Part shown: one piece after another, positions 37,351 to 50,556 of the stretch
Layout of the letters: the number at the start of each line of letters is the position of its first letter
How positions within the stretch are numbered: position 1 is the first letter of the stretch
Origin: Archilochus colubris
Taxonomy: Eukaryota; Chordata; Aves; Apodiformes; Trochilidae
Direction of reading: 5' to 3'
NCBI GenBank assembly: GCA_023079485.1
Contig: CM041084.1
Span: 100,544,467 to 100,608,466, forward strand
Length of the DNA: 64,000 nt
Translations under genes and position numbers: made by a program
The notes under the pieces: model-generated
Told to the model about the DNA's origin: nothing
What the model saw: only the letters and a program-made list of their open reading frames with translations
Databases searched by the model: none

Positions 37351-39974
37351 ACAGAATTTAATTATGCATACATTTCTTTAAATGGCCATCTAGCCTCCAG
37401 CTCCATGGGCCAACTTTGTGTTTTAGTTTGCTTGGTGGACCAAGCGTGTTGGGTACGACAGCTAAAATATTTATCAATGGGAGGAAGGGCATGACATCGG
37501 GAATGGGGCAGCTAAAGGAGCAGGAACTCCAGTGACACAACCCATCCCCAGGAGCCTGCTGGCAGGGTTTCCCATGTGCTACTCTGCCAGTGTCAAAGTG
37601 GCACTTGTAAAACAGAGGTTACTTTACTCTTCCAAATGGTGGAGATGTGTTTGACTATTTTCCTGGCCTCCCCTCCGCCATGGGGCCAAGGTAGTTGGAC
37701 CAATTGAATATTTGCTAAAGCTCTGGGTATTTCTGCTTACAGCACTCTGCCAAACTGCCTTGACTACTGCAGCCCTTCCACCCATACCTCTGCCTTTAAT
37801 GGCACCCTTTGCTACTTGCTGTGCTTTTGGCAGCATGTTTCCTTCCTCTCCCTTAAGAGGGGAACCAAAGAGTAATTTTCTGTTCAGAACCAGCCTGTTT
37901 TTTGTAAAACTTAGTTATTATTGTGAAGCATATTTACATAACCAAAGCAGCAGGACAAGAGTTAGCTTTTTGCTGTTTGGCCATATGAGGATTGAGGTAT
38001 TGGTGTTATCTTTAACCTATCAACATATAAAGGGCTAATTTTTAAAAAATTTACATTCCAAATTTGAGAAGTCCTAAAGATCACAGATAAAAACCTCCAG
38101 ATCCATCCTTAGATGAAGTTATATTTCCTTATCTTTTTGGTATGGTATGCTGGCACTCAAAAGGAGCTTCATAGATTCCTGCTGGTCAGAGAGGGAGGCA
38201 GTGCCATGCTGAGATGATTGACCTCTCCCACTGAGGCCCTTTCTGGGAACAAACCTCAAAAGAGCCTCCATGAGATGCACCTTCTTTTTGTCCCAAATAT
38301 TCTCAGGGCATAGGCTAAAAATAGTTTATTTTCTCCTGTTCTGCTCTGAGACAGAACACCATTGTCAGAAATCTTATAAGGACTGCTCTAGAGTCATGAT
38401 GACTCACAGCATTGAACCACTCTTCATGATAGGAATAATAAGATTTTAGATTTTGAGGCCTGTTTTCCAGTTCAATCAACATCAACAGTCTTTGAATCTA
38501 TTTTTCCTTTAATATCTCTGGTATTGTTACAGTAGATCTTTTTTTTTGGATGGGAAGGGGATGTTGCTGTCTAGTGCTACCATGTAAATAACTGCGTAGG
38601 AACATGCAATACACTTAATATTTGCAGGTGTGTGTGATTTATAATAGGACTAAGAAGTGTGCTAAACAGTGTGACATGACATGCCCTGGTCTCTTGGTCC
38701 CCCAGCACCAAACCAGGGTGTGATGTCCTTATGTGACACCATTACTGCCAGCACAAACTTTCCTTATTTTGAAAGGAACGGTGCACAAAGCAAGAGGATG
38801 ATTATAAGATGATGCACATACTCATGAGACCAGGAATTTAGATGTAAGCAGAAAGACCAATTTCTATCTTTTTCTCCAAAAGAACACCTTGTGTAACTTT
38901 CTTTAAGGCTATAAGGCTATAGCTTTAAGGCTGTATTAACTTTGCTTTTCCATGAGCTTTCTTTCCCCTTTGCTGTGCCATCTCATTTTTCCCCTCTTCT
39001 TTCTTCACTTCTTGAAGCTGTGATTCTGTCTCCTCTGAGAAAAGGTTTCTAATAACATCCCACTATTTCCTAATTGAGATCAACTCCGTTTGGCTTAGAA
39101 TCCAATTGCCAGCCGGCCACTGCTGACATTTTAAACACAATTTCAGATTCCTCTCCTCTGAACCTCTTCTGAACACACTTGCAAGGTGGGAGTTTAAAAG
39201 GTCACTGAGGGCCTGACGCTAATGGGATATCCACGTCCTGTTAGTACGTGGTGTGTACATTACTACCCATTACACAGCGAGTTGGTCACGATTTGAAACC
39301 AAGAGAAAAACCACAGCAAGAGGGTGGAAGCCACCTATTGTTTTGAGCATTGCAAGATCTATAGTACTGTGGGGTTTTCTACACTTTTGGGGGGGTATTG
39401 TCATTTATCCAAGTCTGTATACCTACTATTCTCTTACATAGGCATATAATTATAGCATCTGATTTGGCGTGCACCTCTTGCAATGTATATTTTGGAAAAA
39501 ATAAGTATATCACTGGGGAGATAACAAAAATATCAGGTGGGGGAAAACCCAGTTTAACCACCAAAGAACCACCAGGTTGAGTTCTTTCAGCTGTTGGAAA
39601 AATAATACGCAGCTGAATTCATTCTTTCCCTGCTACCAAGATGAAAACTATTAAAAGCTCCATCATGGGGTATATAATATGCCAATTAGATGTCTCCATT
39701 TAAGAAAGTTTGTATCTAAAGCATTTTTATGGATGTTACCATGATTTTACCACTAAGTTCTCTGTTTCACTTTCTTTTAAAATAACATTAAGAAAATACA
39801 AACAAAGAGGATACAATGTTAGCTTGCTCTCAGAGCCAAATCTAATCTTTGGATTTAAACACAGCTTCTCAAGGAACTTCAAAGAAAGCTTTACACAATC
39901 TAATTGAGCCACAAAAAAATGGAATCCTTACATTTGGAATTCCTGTAGTCATGAGTATTTCAATTTTAGACATT

Positions 39975-40050
39975 TTGTGGAGAAAGGATTGGAACCCAAA
40001 TTCACTTTAGGGTAAAAGGATACCCTAACCATTACCATACCAAATGATCC
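39975..40050 (-). mobile_element. Possible tRNA-derived SINE relic next to T-rich tract
   Basis: The plus strand has GGATTGGAACCCAAATTCAC and, 13 bases later, GGATACCCTAACCATTACCA. These match in order the antisense of the same SINE head (a B box such as 'gatttgaacccaggtctcc', then 'gtaccctaaccactgg'). Only about 75 bases are recognisable. It is followed by a 140-base T-rich tract. Confidence 0.35.
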
Positions 40051-40190
40051 CTTTATTTTTTTCTTTCTGTTTGGTTTGTTTGTTTCTTTAATTGTGGTTT
40101 GTTGATTTTTTCCCTTTGTTTTTGGTTTTCTCTTATTTGGTTGATTTTTTTTTTGTCTTTTTTGTGTTACCTTTTTTTTGTTTTCTTCTT
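40051..40190 (+). repeat. T-rich low-complexity tract
   Basis: TTTG, TTTC and T-run mixture over 140 bases, directly beyond the possible SINE relic. The Phe-rich 73-residue frame here is its translation and not a protein gene. Confidence 0.8.
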
Positions 40191-43100
40191 AATGGATATT
40201 TCGGTAAAGAATTTCAGCAGGGTAATTTAGGAAGTTTGTTTGAAAGTAGACACTTCAACAATTTATTAGTTAAAAAAAAAAAAGAACCCATGTTCTTTAA
40301 TCAGACTTTTTAAAGCAAAAGCTGTTCTCTTGTTTGATTCTCTCCAACAGCTTCCTTACTTGTAAAATCAGCATGGCTGCATCATTGTATTTTTATGATC
40401 ATAAACAGGCATTGTTCTTTGTCAAGAAGCAGAGCAGAAAATTAATCTTTCTACTTCAGTCATTAAAATAATGTTCAAAATGACTTAAACATTTCAAATT
40501 CTGATTTCTGGGGGTTTGTATTTGTTTTGTAGGAAGTGGAAAACAAGCCCTAGTAGAGGTACAGAATGTGACAAAGGAGTTCAGACTGAATCATATTTTA
40601 TGTTGAGAGAACACAGTAAAAATGTTTTATGGTAAAGAAACAAATCCTATTGTGGAAAGAAAATGTAAGGTGTCCTGTCCCCTAGAATCTTACTCTCATT
40701 CCAGAGATAAATACAGAGGCTAGCACTTTCAATGATCTATGTTGCCACCATTCTGTGGTAAGCAAACATGAAGGGGGAAATCATGGGCTCTTCAAAGCCT
40801 GTGAGAGCTTGCCTAGAAGTTGATCTCACTAATGTGATTCAGAGGAGAATTAAGGCAGCATCTGCAGTCCTAGATATGGTAAAATAATTTAAAAGCTGTT
40901 TGGCTTTTATTCTGCTGCTTTTAAAGCCATGCTGTGTCTTGAATGGAAGAAAACATTGGAGAAATATTTTTTACCTAAGCTATTTTTAGTATAGAAAATG
41001 GAATTACAGCTTGCTTTGTTCTCCTTCTAGTGTCTTAGGGTTACCATAGCTGCTTCAGGCAGCTACTGGCTTAGCTGGCTTCTGCCTCAGCTATCATGGA
41101 AGTAGTGCTGGGGAGGCTGCCATCAGTCAAGAAGGCATGTGCAAAGGTTATTTTGGGCTTTTGTGTACTAAGTAATAACAAGGAAATGTTTCCCTTCAAA
41201 TTATTAAGACTGACTCTGAACTCACTGTGACCCAGTTTTCTGAAGAACTATGGGACTGGTGCAGGGGAGGAGAAAAAAGGTAGAATGTGTCTGCTCAGAA
41301 GTTACTCTGGACGTTGGATGTTTTGCATTCCCAAACTCTGCAAATTCCCTTTGAGATATCAATAAGAAGGGCACCCTTTGATTTCCATTTTCAATATAAT
41401 ACTATTTGTAGTTAGGTAAGAAGAATGAATAGGTGAACCATTTTGGCAGCTGGATGTGAGTTAACTGGACTGCTTCTCTTGTCTTTGCTGACTCCATTCT
41501 GAAGTATGCCAAAATCCAGCACAGGTAGGCAAATAGTTAATCTGATTTTTCAATTCTCTTCATAATCAGAAAAAAATCCTCTATATAGAGTGGCCATCTG
41601 CTTAAAATTGAAACTATGAAGTTAGATAGAAATTATTTAGTCAAAACTGAAAAGTACAATGAACAAAATAATTGCACAGAAGAATTTCTTTGCAAAATTA
41701 ACATAACTGCACACATTTAAAATTGTACACAACTTTTATATAGTAAATCATTTAGCACATTGTTTCACTTACTGCATCCAGCCTGGTAACCAAGTCTCTC
41801 CTTCTTTTCCAGACAAGCTTTCAAGAATAATAAATAACCCCTTAAGGGAATGTGCTTTAAAGCAAATAACCACTGCCAAATAATTTATCACACGTAACCA
41901 CTGGTCTCCAGCCTTAATTACTAGCATTTCATTCTACTGCTTGTTTAACAGAAGTTAAGCCTGATGCCTATTCTCTGTGTATTCTTTTTTTTTTCAAGAG
42001 CTTCTTTTCATCATGTATTCAGAGTTTGAACCAGTATGCCCCTTTTTTGTGTGTGAAGAAAAGCATTTCTGTGGGACTTTGCCTGTGGGACACTGTGACA
42101 GAGAGAATCCTATTTAATTCCTGGCATGAGACTTGTAAAAGAAGTCCTTGATAGATTCAGATTCAAGAAACAATAGTTGATACTTATTTGCATAGGGTAA
42201 GTTCTTTGCTTAACTTCTAAGAAGTTCAGGTTTTGCCTGCTTTTCAATATTCACTATCTTATTTATTTCTTTAATTTACTTAATGCAGCAGTATTTGAAT
42301 GCTGTTTTTCTCGGAACTGTAACAGAATGAATAGTCTGACTTCTTGTGGTTTCATTGAACTTTTTTCAAGGTCACAAGAATTTACAAGAGCGTGACTGCC
42401 TGAAAGAACAAAGTTATCAAGAATTTATTCCACTTTTTAAATGTTCTGGTTCTAAAAAAAAGCAGGAGGAAAATCCCAGGCATTTCCACTATGATAATGG
42501 GAATCTAGTTTAGTTAATTAAGATTACTGAATAACTAAAAGATTATATTCTGCTTTCCTCAAACTGATACAGTTCCTCTGATGGAGTGAACTTGTGCAAG
42601 CAAATGTCTTCCAACTTTTGGTGTTTATTAGGAAGGAAGTTTTAAACAGAACTGATAACTTCCAACAGTATTATAAATCAGCTTTGATTGCACAGAATGA
42701 TGAGATTGCTCCTTTGCTTGCAGTTCATTCTCTTAAAGACAAATGCTCCTCTGGAGCCATGGAATAGAAAATGAGCAGGCATGATCCTGACTATTTTCCT
42801 TGTGCTGATGGGTTTAGCTAGTGTAAACAGTCCTTGAAGCAATAAATGATGATGAGAGCTGGACTCTACAGTGTGATCTGAGCACCACATGTGGTTCGAG
42901 TTGGATCAGGTTCCCCAGCACAGATTTAGATAGGATCTGTAGCATCTAGGGAAGACTCTGTCTGTCAGATTATCTAAGTGGGAAGAGGAACAACATCTCC
43001 TCTACCTTGGAGACTTGGGTCTTGCTCTGATGTAACTAAGATAGCACCAGTATTCAAGGAGACAGTGATTGACCTCAGCTCCTGCCCAGAAGTACACAGC

Positions 43101-46100
43101 TGCAGAACAAGCAGAGCAGTACTTGTGCACTCAGGGCCTCTTGGGGCTGCTCCTATTCTGTTACCACTGATCTCTTGTTCCATGATCTAAATGTGTGATT
43201 TAACTTGGACAACCAAATGTGTGTTTATTTGGGGTTACAAAAGGGCTATTCACTGCCAGGTTGTCATTACATGCAGACCTGGGCTCCCCAGCTGCCCTGG
43301 GGAGCATTCCTGTGCAGGTGTTTTGCATCTATTTATCATCCTATACATGAGAACAATTTTCACAAGTGTACAGACTAAACTGTCAAGATTCAAGTGTTTT
43401 CATCTTTTAAAAGGACTAGACAGAAAACTTCTCATTAATACAGAGGTGGCAATGTAGCCCTCATTCCAAGTGGCTTGCACAGGGAATAGTAAGAATTGAA
43501 ATGTTGCTCAGTCTCTGTGGTGGAGCTGTAGAGGAAAAGTGCACCTCTCAATTCCCCCTCAATCCCCCCCCTTGCCCCTGGTGTAGCAAGACCTATAATC
43601 AGATAATGAAATATTTTTGTGAATCAAAACTAGTGTATTTCATTCAAAGTATAAGATCTAGCTATTGGAAAACTGGTTACACCATAATGAGCATGTTTTA
43701 TATGCAAAGCAGAGAGAGCAGGGCTGCATTTCAATGAGCACAGAAGTTAGGTTAATGGATTGTTTCTCTGACTGTAGATATTTCAAAAAATAAAGCAGTA
43801 GTTTTGTTACTTTTTTAAGGAAAAACATCTTGGCAATGTATTTTTTCCATACAAATGTAGGAAAAGGCAGTAGATGTGCAAAAGAAGATATTAGAATTCA
43901 AGCAGTAGCATGCTTTAGTACCTACAGATATACAAATTAATTTTCTTTTCATTTGTTTGTTTTTCATGCTATAGCTTTCCCTGAGTAGCTTCAGGATACA
44001 TCTGAAGCATTTGTTCCACATTTCCTTGTCTATTTCACCAACAAATTCTATAGAAAATATAGGTTTCCACAGCTATAATGATTAAATAAATTCGCTGTCT
44101 GTGTTCACAAGGAATTGAAATCCAGCATCTTTATCACAATTTACAAACTGCACATAGTAATTTCAGCATAGAAATAATTAAAATATGTTCCCAAGTTAAA
44201 GATTAAAAATGCTTAAGAAATGGGATTAAAGTGGCTAAAGTATAACACAGAACTGCAAGAAAAAAATATGAACTGTGTTTTGCTTTGTTTACTTAGACTG
44301 CAGGGAAGACATTATCCAGAAAATCATAAGAAATAGAGGCAATATAACCTAGATTTATTCCTAACAGAAGACTATGTTAGGAAATTGCAAGATAATCAAA
44401 TCTCCGCTATAAACAAATAGGAACATTCTACACACATTTTTCTAAGGAACCAAGAGGCAGTATTGACAGCATAAGGTTTTACTGGGAAAATGAAAGCAAA
44501 CCTCTAGAGGACTAGAAAGATTCAATGCTAACTGCTGTGAACAGTGAAAGTTTTCCTTAGAGAGAAAAAAACAGTGAAAAATTATTATCAGCTGTTTCCA
44601 AATGTAAGTTTGAAAAAATAAATGTAGAAAGCAAAAGGAAGTAATGTGGAGCTAGGAGGTTTCTTGAATGACTTATTGTCCAATTTTAAAATACTGACAG
44701 AAATTAGTGGAAAATTCATATTCAATATTGCCCACCTTTGTTGCTTTTTGCTTATGTTTATAGATACTATACTTCATATAGATGAATTTATACCCTTCTA
44801 GCATTTATAAATTTAGGTTTTCCTATTCCAACTATGCATTCTTTAGGGACTCTGAAAATCCAGCAGACACTATGGCCAGTCTCAACATCATATAAGGCAC
44901 AATTACATGAAGTGTCATTTGAGGTAGGACTTGGAGCTTGAAGTGTGGACAGAATTTGTTTGTGTCTGGTCTGAAAAACAAATGTATTTATACCATATGG
45001 GTGGCTAACAGGAGCATTGCATGGCTTGCTGTTGTCCACTGATCACAGTGCCTGGCAGCCTGGACTATTTATTAGGCAGCTTCAAGTACATATTGCTCTG
45101 TTGAACTTTGGTGCCCACAGGAAAGCTGTAGGAAAAATATGTCCTCTCCCAGTGTGCTAGGACTGCAGTTCAGGTACCTCCCTCTGACGGTGGAGTCTGT
45201 ACTCAGAACCTCCAGCAGAGGAGGGAGCATTTCTAGTCAGTGATGCCCCTATTAATTGATCCAAGCACAAATTTCGTGACTTTCAGGAGTACAAAGATCT
45301 TGTCCATTTACTCTGACTTTTCCCCTGTAATGGCTGTGGGATTCCTGGAGGCAAAATTTTGAGGATAATTCCTTTAAGTTGATGTTTATTGATATTTGCT
45401 GTGAAATACTTCACAAGCAGTGTTTGATAGACACATTTGGCAGATCTTGAATTAAAACAAAATTCTACACTAAAAAATGCAGTATTATGCTTGTTATCCT
45501 ATCCTAATAAGCAGAGTTATAGATGTTAAATATGCACATTCAGATTTTAGGCTGTGGCCTTGATATACTATCCACAATCCTTCCATAACAACTGGTGTGC
45601 AGCCACACATGCAGAGTGCTGGGGGCTAACTGAGTTGTTCTCTATTCACTTAATAGTAAAACAAAACTTGTAGTGAGCCATATTATGCTTTGTGTGAAGT
45701 CTATGGGAATTGTGTGGAACAAGTCTGCGTGGAACTCTGCAGATCAGTATTTAATCTTAAAAAAATAAAACCGAAACAAAACAATAATCTGTAAAGTGTT
45801 TGCTAATGTAATGCTAAGGTACCAAAAGTACCTAAGTTCATCTAAATGTTTCCATTGCATGGGGTGTAAAATGCAACATCTGCTTTTAGTACATCTCTTT
45901 ACCATCCATTCCCATTCCTTCCCTTCTAACCTCCCATTCATTACTTGCCTTCTCAAATTATTCAAAGCAAAATAGGTCAATGATTACATTTGCAAGACGA
46001 TAGACTGATCAGTAATTTTTTAATACATTACATTTAATAACCATGTGATGCCTTTGAAAATAAGCTTAAAAGATCCTGATTTTGGTATGTCAGCCCTAGT

Positions 46101-47099
46101 AAAATGCTGTAACTCATACAATCTTTTTCTACATTTGTTTCTTCTGAGTTTATCGAAACTGCATCCATTTCAAACTTTTATCTGTCTGAATATCTCTAAA
46201 ATTATCAAGTTTAATTTTATTTTTTGAATGTGTACTATACTTTTCCTATCACTTTAAGAATCTTGATTTTCCTCCTGGTGAGCATTGGTCTAAGGAGGCA
46301 TTCACACCATCTTCATGCAGCACAGAGCACTCTGACTACACCATTCAATCCCCCAACTATCACAGATGCCACCAGGCAGTGATTCAGGTCACCTGCAGAT
46401 GAAAATATACAGTGTGAAATTCTTGCTGGAGGTCTTAAAAATATTCAGACTTAGGTTGTAAATTAGTTTATTTCCAAAAGGCCTATTCCATCACCAGCAT
46501 TGAGCTCACAATTCAGAAAGGAATTGTCTCTACGCCCTCAGGTAACATCACTGAGAAGCCACAGAGCACCTAAGGATGACTAAAGCCAGTCCTCTTGACT
46601 GTTGCAGCTGCTGTTGTATACCTGTGTGCCTGGAAATACTTCCCTTTGTCTCAATCATATCAGCAAATCAAATGTCATTTGAATGGCATAAGGATCACTT
46701 CAGATGTCTCATTGCTTAATTTTCCACATTAAGATGTTTTCCATCTCTTTCTGTTGTGTTTCTGGTCTGGCCATGCTTGCAAGATCATCCTAAAACAACT
46801 GAGATGTAATTTCATAGGCTCTATAAATTAATTATGAGATCAGATCAGAACCTATAGCTATCAGCAAAATTCTAATGAACCTCGATGAAAAGGCATCGGT
46901 CTTTAAATATTATGTAAACTAGCATTAAAAGGCATTGGTCTCAGTAGACATCCCGCTTGGCCCTTGTTCTGAAAATGCTAAGTCCTTTATAATCTCAACT
47001 ATTTGCTTTCCACCTCCCTGATGTTACCTGTTTCATTTTATTTTACTTTATTGCTTGTTCTATATTTGAAAATATTATGACACAATAATCCATCAAATC
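40191..47099. other. Gene-free intergenic stretch
   Basis: AT-rich, mostly unique-looking DNA. I see no exon or recognisable transposon. Antiparallel frames at 42974-43190 mirror each other across a GC-richer 200 bases and are not supported as genes. Confidence 0.5.
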
Positions 47100-47260
47100 T
47101 AAAGCTGACTACAGGTTTTTGAAAATCCAAATATGTTAAATGTTCAGGCTCTGTCTATACCAACTGTAATTTCATTAAGTACTATGATTTGTCTGGGGCG
47201 ATTTACCTTTCACAAAACCACCATGACTCATGCTTATTAAACTGTTCCCCTGCAAACTGA
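47100..47260 (-). mobile_element. Probable ancient CR1/L3-type LINE relic
   Basis: The plus strand contains TGAAAATCCAAATATGTTAA, a diverged middle, and then GATTTACCTTTCACAAAACC followed by CATGACTCATGCTTATTAAA. This order resembles the antisense strand of the reverse-transcriptase region of L3/CR1 elements (the 'aaacccatgttgactc' block). It is short and diverged with no open frame. The identification is by remembered consensus only. Confidence 0.45.
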
Positions 47261-50233
47261 ATGAAAATTTGAGATAGCCAAAAATAACACCTCAAAAATT
47301 CTGCAAAGAGTGGCTCAGGGATTGACACACTTAAACAGACTGCAAAGCATCTTCCTTCACTAATTTCCAGATGGGATTTCTTTTTTCAAGAGTAAGTTAT
47401 TATCAAGCTGGCATTAAGGTGGCAGGATCTTTCTCGTGGATGTTTTTCTTATGATTTAATATGGTGTTAATCACTACAACTTCTGAAAATGATCCATTTC
47501 TGATCTAGGTTACCTTTTTTTTTTTAGCTGCTGAGACATTTGTAAGTGCTTATTCATGATACTTTAAAGGTCTAGCTGTCTAAGATGTATTCTTTCTTTT
47601 TTGTTCACAAAGACAAGGCATTAGAAGGACTTCTCTGCTTATCAGTGGAGGGGAGAGAGAAGCTTTAAAGCACTGGGAGGACTACCTGTAATAAACTATC
47701 TGAAACATTTTGAAGAGTATTTATTTTACCATCTCCTTTATGACTACAAAATGGACCTGTTTTTAAAACTAGATTTCTTTTACCATGACTATCCTAAGCA
47801 GCCTTCTTTTTTTAAAGCTGTTGTTTCTTGTGGTTTTTTTTTTCATTTATCTTACTTGTCTCACACTTTTTATATGCCTTTCATATCTTGTCCAAGTTCA
47901 GTTAATGATGCTCATGAAATCGGTGCAAAACTTTTATCACAGTTGCTGTTTAGCCCTTTTTATACAGTGTTTGCTTCTTCCCCTGCTGCACTCAGTAAGG
48001 ACTCTTATTTAGTGCAGCCAGTTTTATGTAAGCTGTAAGAAAAAAGGCTGAGCTGGAGTGGAAAGGCAGCCAGTGTATGATAGTTTCCAAGACAATGAAA
48101 ATTTATGACTTATAAAGGAAAGAAGCAATGTCAGGAGACTGAATCAGGATGGAGAGAACAAATCCAAAGAGCAGGAAGGTGAGGTGACCGCAGTACAAAT
48201 GAAATCTTAATGATTCAAATTAATTTTTGTTTGTCTCAACATGCTGCACTGTTCCAATGAGGAACTTGCCAAAAATCTGGAATTGTCTCCAAAACCCTGG
48301 GAAGCATCTCTAATTTGTGCACTGAAACATAAAAGAGCCAGTCACTGGCACATGTAGAGACCGGAGACATCCAGTTGCAGTGAGTTTCTCATATTTATGA
48401 ATACATCTTCTAAAAACCAAAATTCACTCCATTAATTTCCTTGTCAACATCCCTTAGTAGTTCACTGAATTTGACTAGGAAATCCAACAGCTACTCTTGC
48501 TTCCTCCTCCCACAATATTCTCAGGGCATTTTTTCTTGTGCAAATCATTACTATAGAAACAACCTTTCTTAAGGTATTTTAGTTTCAGAGACCAATGCTA
48601 TATTAAAGCCATTCTGCTTATAGAATATTTTGTTTCATGTTGAAAATGTCTCAGGTGAAATACTCCATGTTTTCAAGAAACAATTTTCCCAAACACAAAT
48701 GAAACGAGCAGTTACTGCTATGGCAGTATTATCACAATTCCCACAATAACACCAGTGAGGGTCATGTAAACTTTCATTTGTTTCATCTAGTTTTATATGT
48801 ATTTCTGTGTAAATTTGATATATTGTAGACATAAAGGCCTAGGAAGACTCATGTAATATAATTGAACATAGTAATCAAGTACCATCTGAAACAGAGGTGG
48901 AGGCTTTACCTCAGAGTTCCCAGAGCTTAATTGTTAGGAAACCTTCTGTTCTTAGGACTAGAAATTCAGTTTCTACTCCGATTTTACCCATGGTTGCATT
49001 TCTTCCTTTTAGGTAAGTTCAGTCCTTACATTTAAGAAATTCACTTTTCTCCCTGGTGTGTGTGCTTATAATGAAATTATAGACAGCAACAAGATCCACA
49101 CGGTCTTCATTTGGCTAAACTATGCATGCTACACCTTCCGTATTTCCTTCATAAGAAAAAATTCTCTGTTCACAGTGCAGTCTTATTTTTTTTTTTTTGG
49201 GGTTCCTCTTAATCCTCTTCACTCTTTTAGTTCACACTGACACCTTTATATTCCTGCCTGTCTTCCCCCTTCAACTCACCTCCTCATTGCCCATATCTTT
49301 ACATTTCTACTTCACCATTGCTTTCAAAATCTATCTGCACATTCACTTTTTTCTTTACCTGCCATCACAATATTAGTCTTCAAGCAGCAGCTGGCAGCCT
49401 GCTCCTAAGCTTAATTAAAGACCACCCTCGAACTTCACAGGCAATATCTATATTTTGGACCTTGGGACTCTAGCTGCGCTTGAAACAGTGACATTTTTGA
49501 TGCCATTCCCTGGATTAATAGTGCTGATGCTAAGACTTCCAAAGTGTCTGCTAGAATCTATACAAAACAACCCTAGAAAAAGAGAAGATATACTTTTTTC
49601 ATTAAATACAACAAGTATAAAATATTTGGAAGAAAAAAAAACAACTCCTAAGCCAATGCATATGCTTCACTATGTGAAACTGAGTCTTAAAGAATCACCA
49701 GTAATTGCTGCAATTCTGTTTTCATGAGCTAAACTTAGTTTTGTACCAATGGCTGACAAACACCTATTCCAAATAAGATGTTATGAGGATTAAGGAGGTT
49801 TGTGGCTTGGGAGGCAAACCAAACCCATTGTCTCACAAAGGCATCTGAGAAATAAAAGATTAACCATCTTCTGTTTAAAAATCACTCTCCAGCTGGATTT
49901 GGTTTAAGTGTCACACGTTCCAAATGTGTGTCATATATTTGGAAAGAAGTCCTTTAGTGTCCTGAGTCTTTCTGAATCATCTCTTCCATTAGTACATCCA
50001 TAACTCTCTTCTGCAGCCAGCTGAGAGCAGCCCAGTCTGAGTTTGGGTTGCCCCTGTGAACAACGTGCATTCATGCTGCACTGGTGAGAACTGCACAGGG
50101 AGGAGAAACTCCACTGGGAACATGAATGGTGGAGGAAAATCCTGTCCAGCATTTAGCATCGCAAACAGCAAATTAATAGAATCTTACAGATACAGCATCT
50201 GGGAACCAAAAAGAGGAAATCATAGTAATTACC
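47261..50233. other. Gene-free intergenic stretch
   Basis: AT-rich, with a pyrimidine-rich segment at about 49200-49370 and short T-runs. No gene or named repeat is recognised before the LTR. Confidence 0.5.
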
Positions 50234-50556
50234 TGTAGTGAAATGAGGCAACCAGGTGCCACTAATTGCCAGGGAGTGGCATGAGCTTGTGTTAAGCCCA
50301 CCTGTGCCTAATTAGGGTGGGCCCCCAATGCACATGAGCAGGATTAGGGGGCCAATAAAAGGTGAGGCCTGAGTCACAGGAGGACCTTAGTCCTGAGTAA
50401 GCCAGCAGAGAGGTCAGTTGCTCTCAGAGCAATAGCACTGATCCAGGCCAGGCAGCCCTGAGGGCTATAGGCTCAGAGCACTATTTGTGAGTCTCTGCTG
50501 GAACACCTGGTTGGACCTTGAAGCACCGTGCCCTGAAAGAGGTTCGTCTCGCTACA
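50234..50556 (+). mobile_element. Solo LTR of an endogenous retrovirus
   Basis: A 323-bp block opens with TGTAG and closes with CTACA, the TG...CA inverted ends of a retroviral LTR. A possible target duplication flanks it: ATTACC on the left and ATCACC on the right, with one mismatch in six. CCAATAAAAGG at 50353-50363 could be the TATA-like box (or an AATAAA signal), which gives the orientation. No primer-binding site follows the right end and no polypurine tract precedes the left end, so internal sequence is absent, as expected after recombination between two LTRs. A six-base duplication would suggest the ERVK/alpharetrovirus-like group, but this is weak. Confidence 0.72.

Larger units (their letters stand above)
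30046..39974. other. Gene-free 5' flanking stretch
   Basis: About 10 kb with two purine-rich tracts and no transposon I can name. A 74-codon ATG-initiated minus-strand frame at 33632-33856 is the only frame here with balanced, globular-looking composition. An octamer motif ATTTGCAT sits at 32375-32382 in a long AT-rich segment. Confidence 0.5.

Noticed and set aside
37712..38038. Frame with a signal-peptide-like hydrophobic start
   Set aside because: It begins at TTG and not ATG, overlaps an opposite-strand frame, and no protein family is recognisable after the hydrophobic stretch.
40092..40313. Phe-rich 73-residue frame resembling a membrane peptide
   Set aside because: It is a translation of the T-rich low-complexity tract.
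42974..43190. Antiparallel frames of about 70 residues with similar span
   Set aside because: They are complementary shadows of one GC-richer segment, with no splice context or family resemblance.
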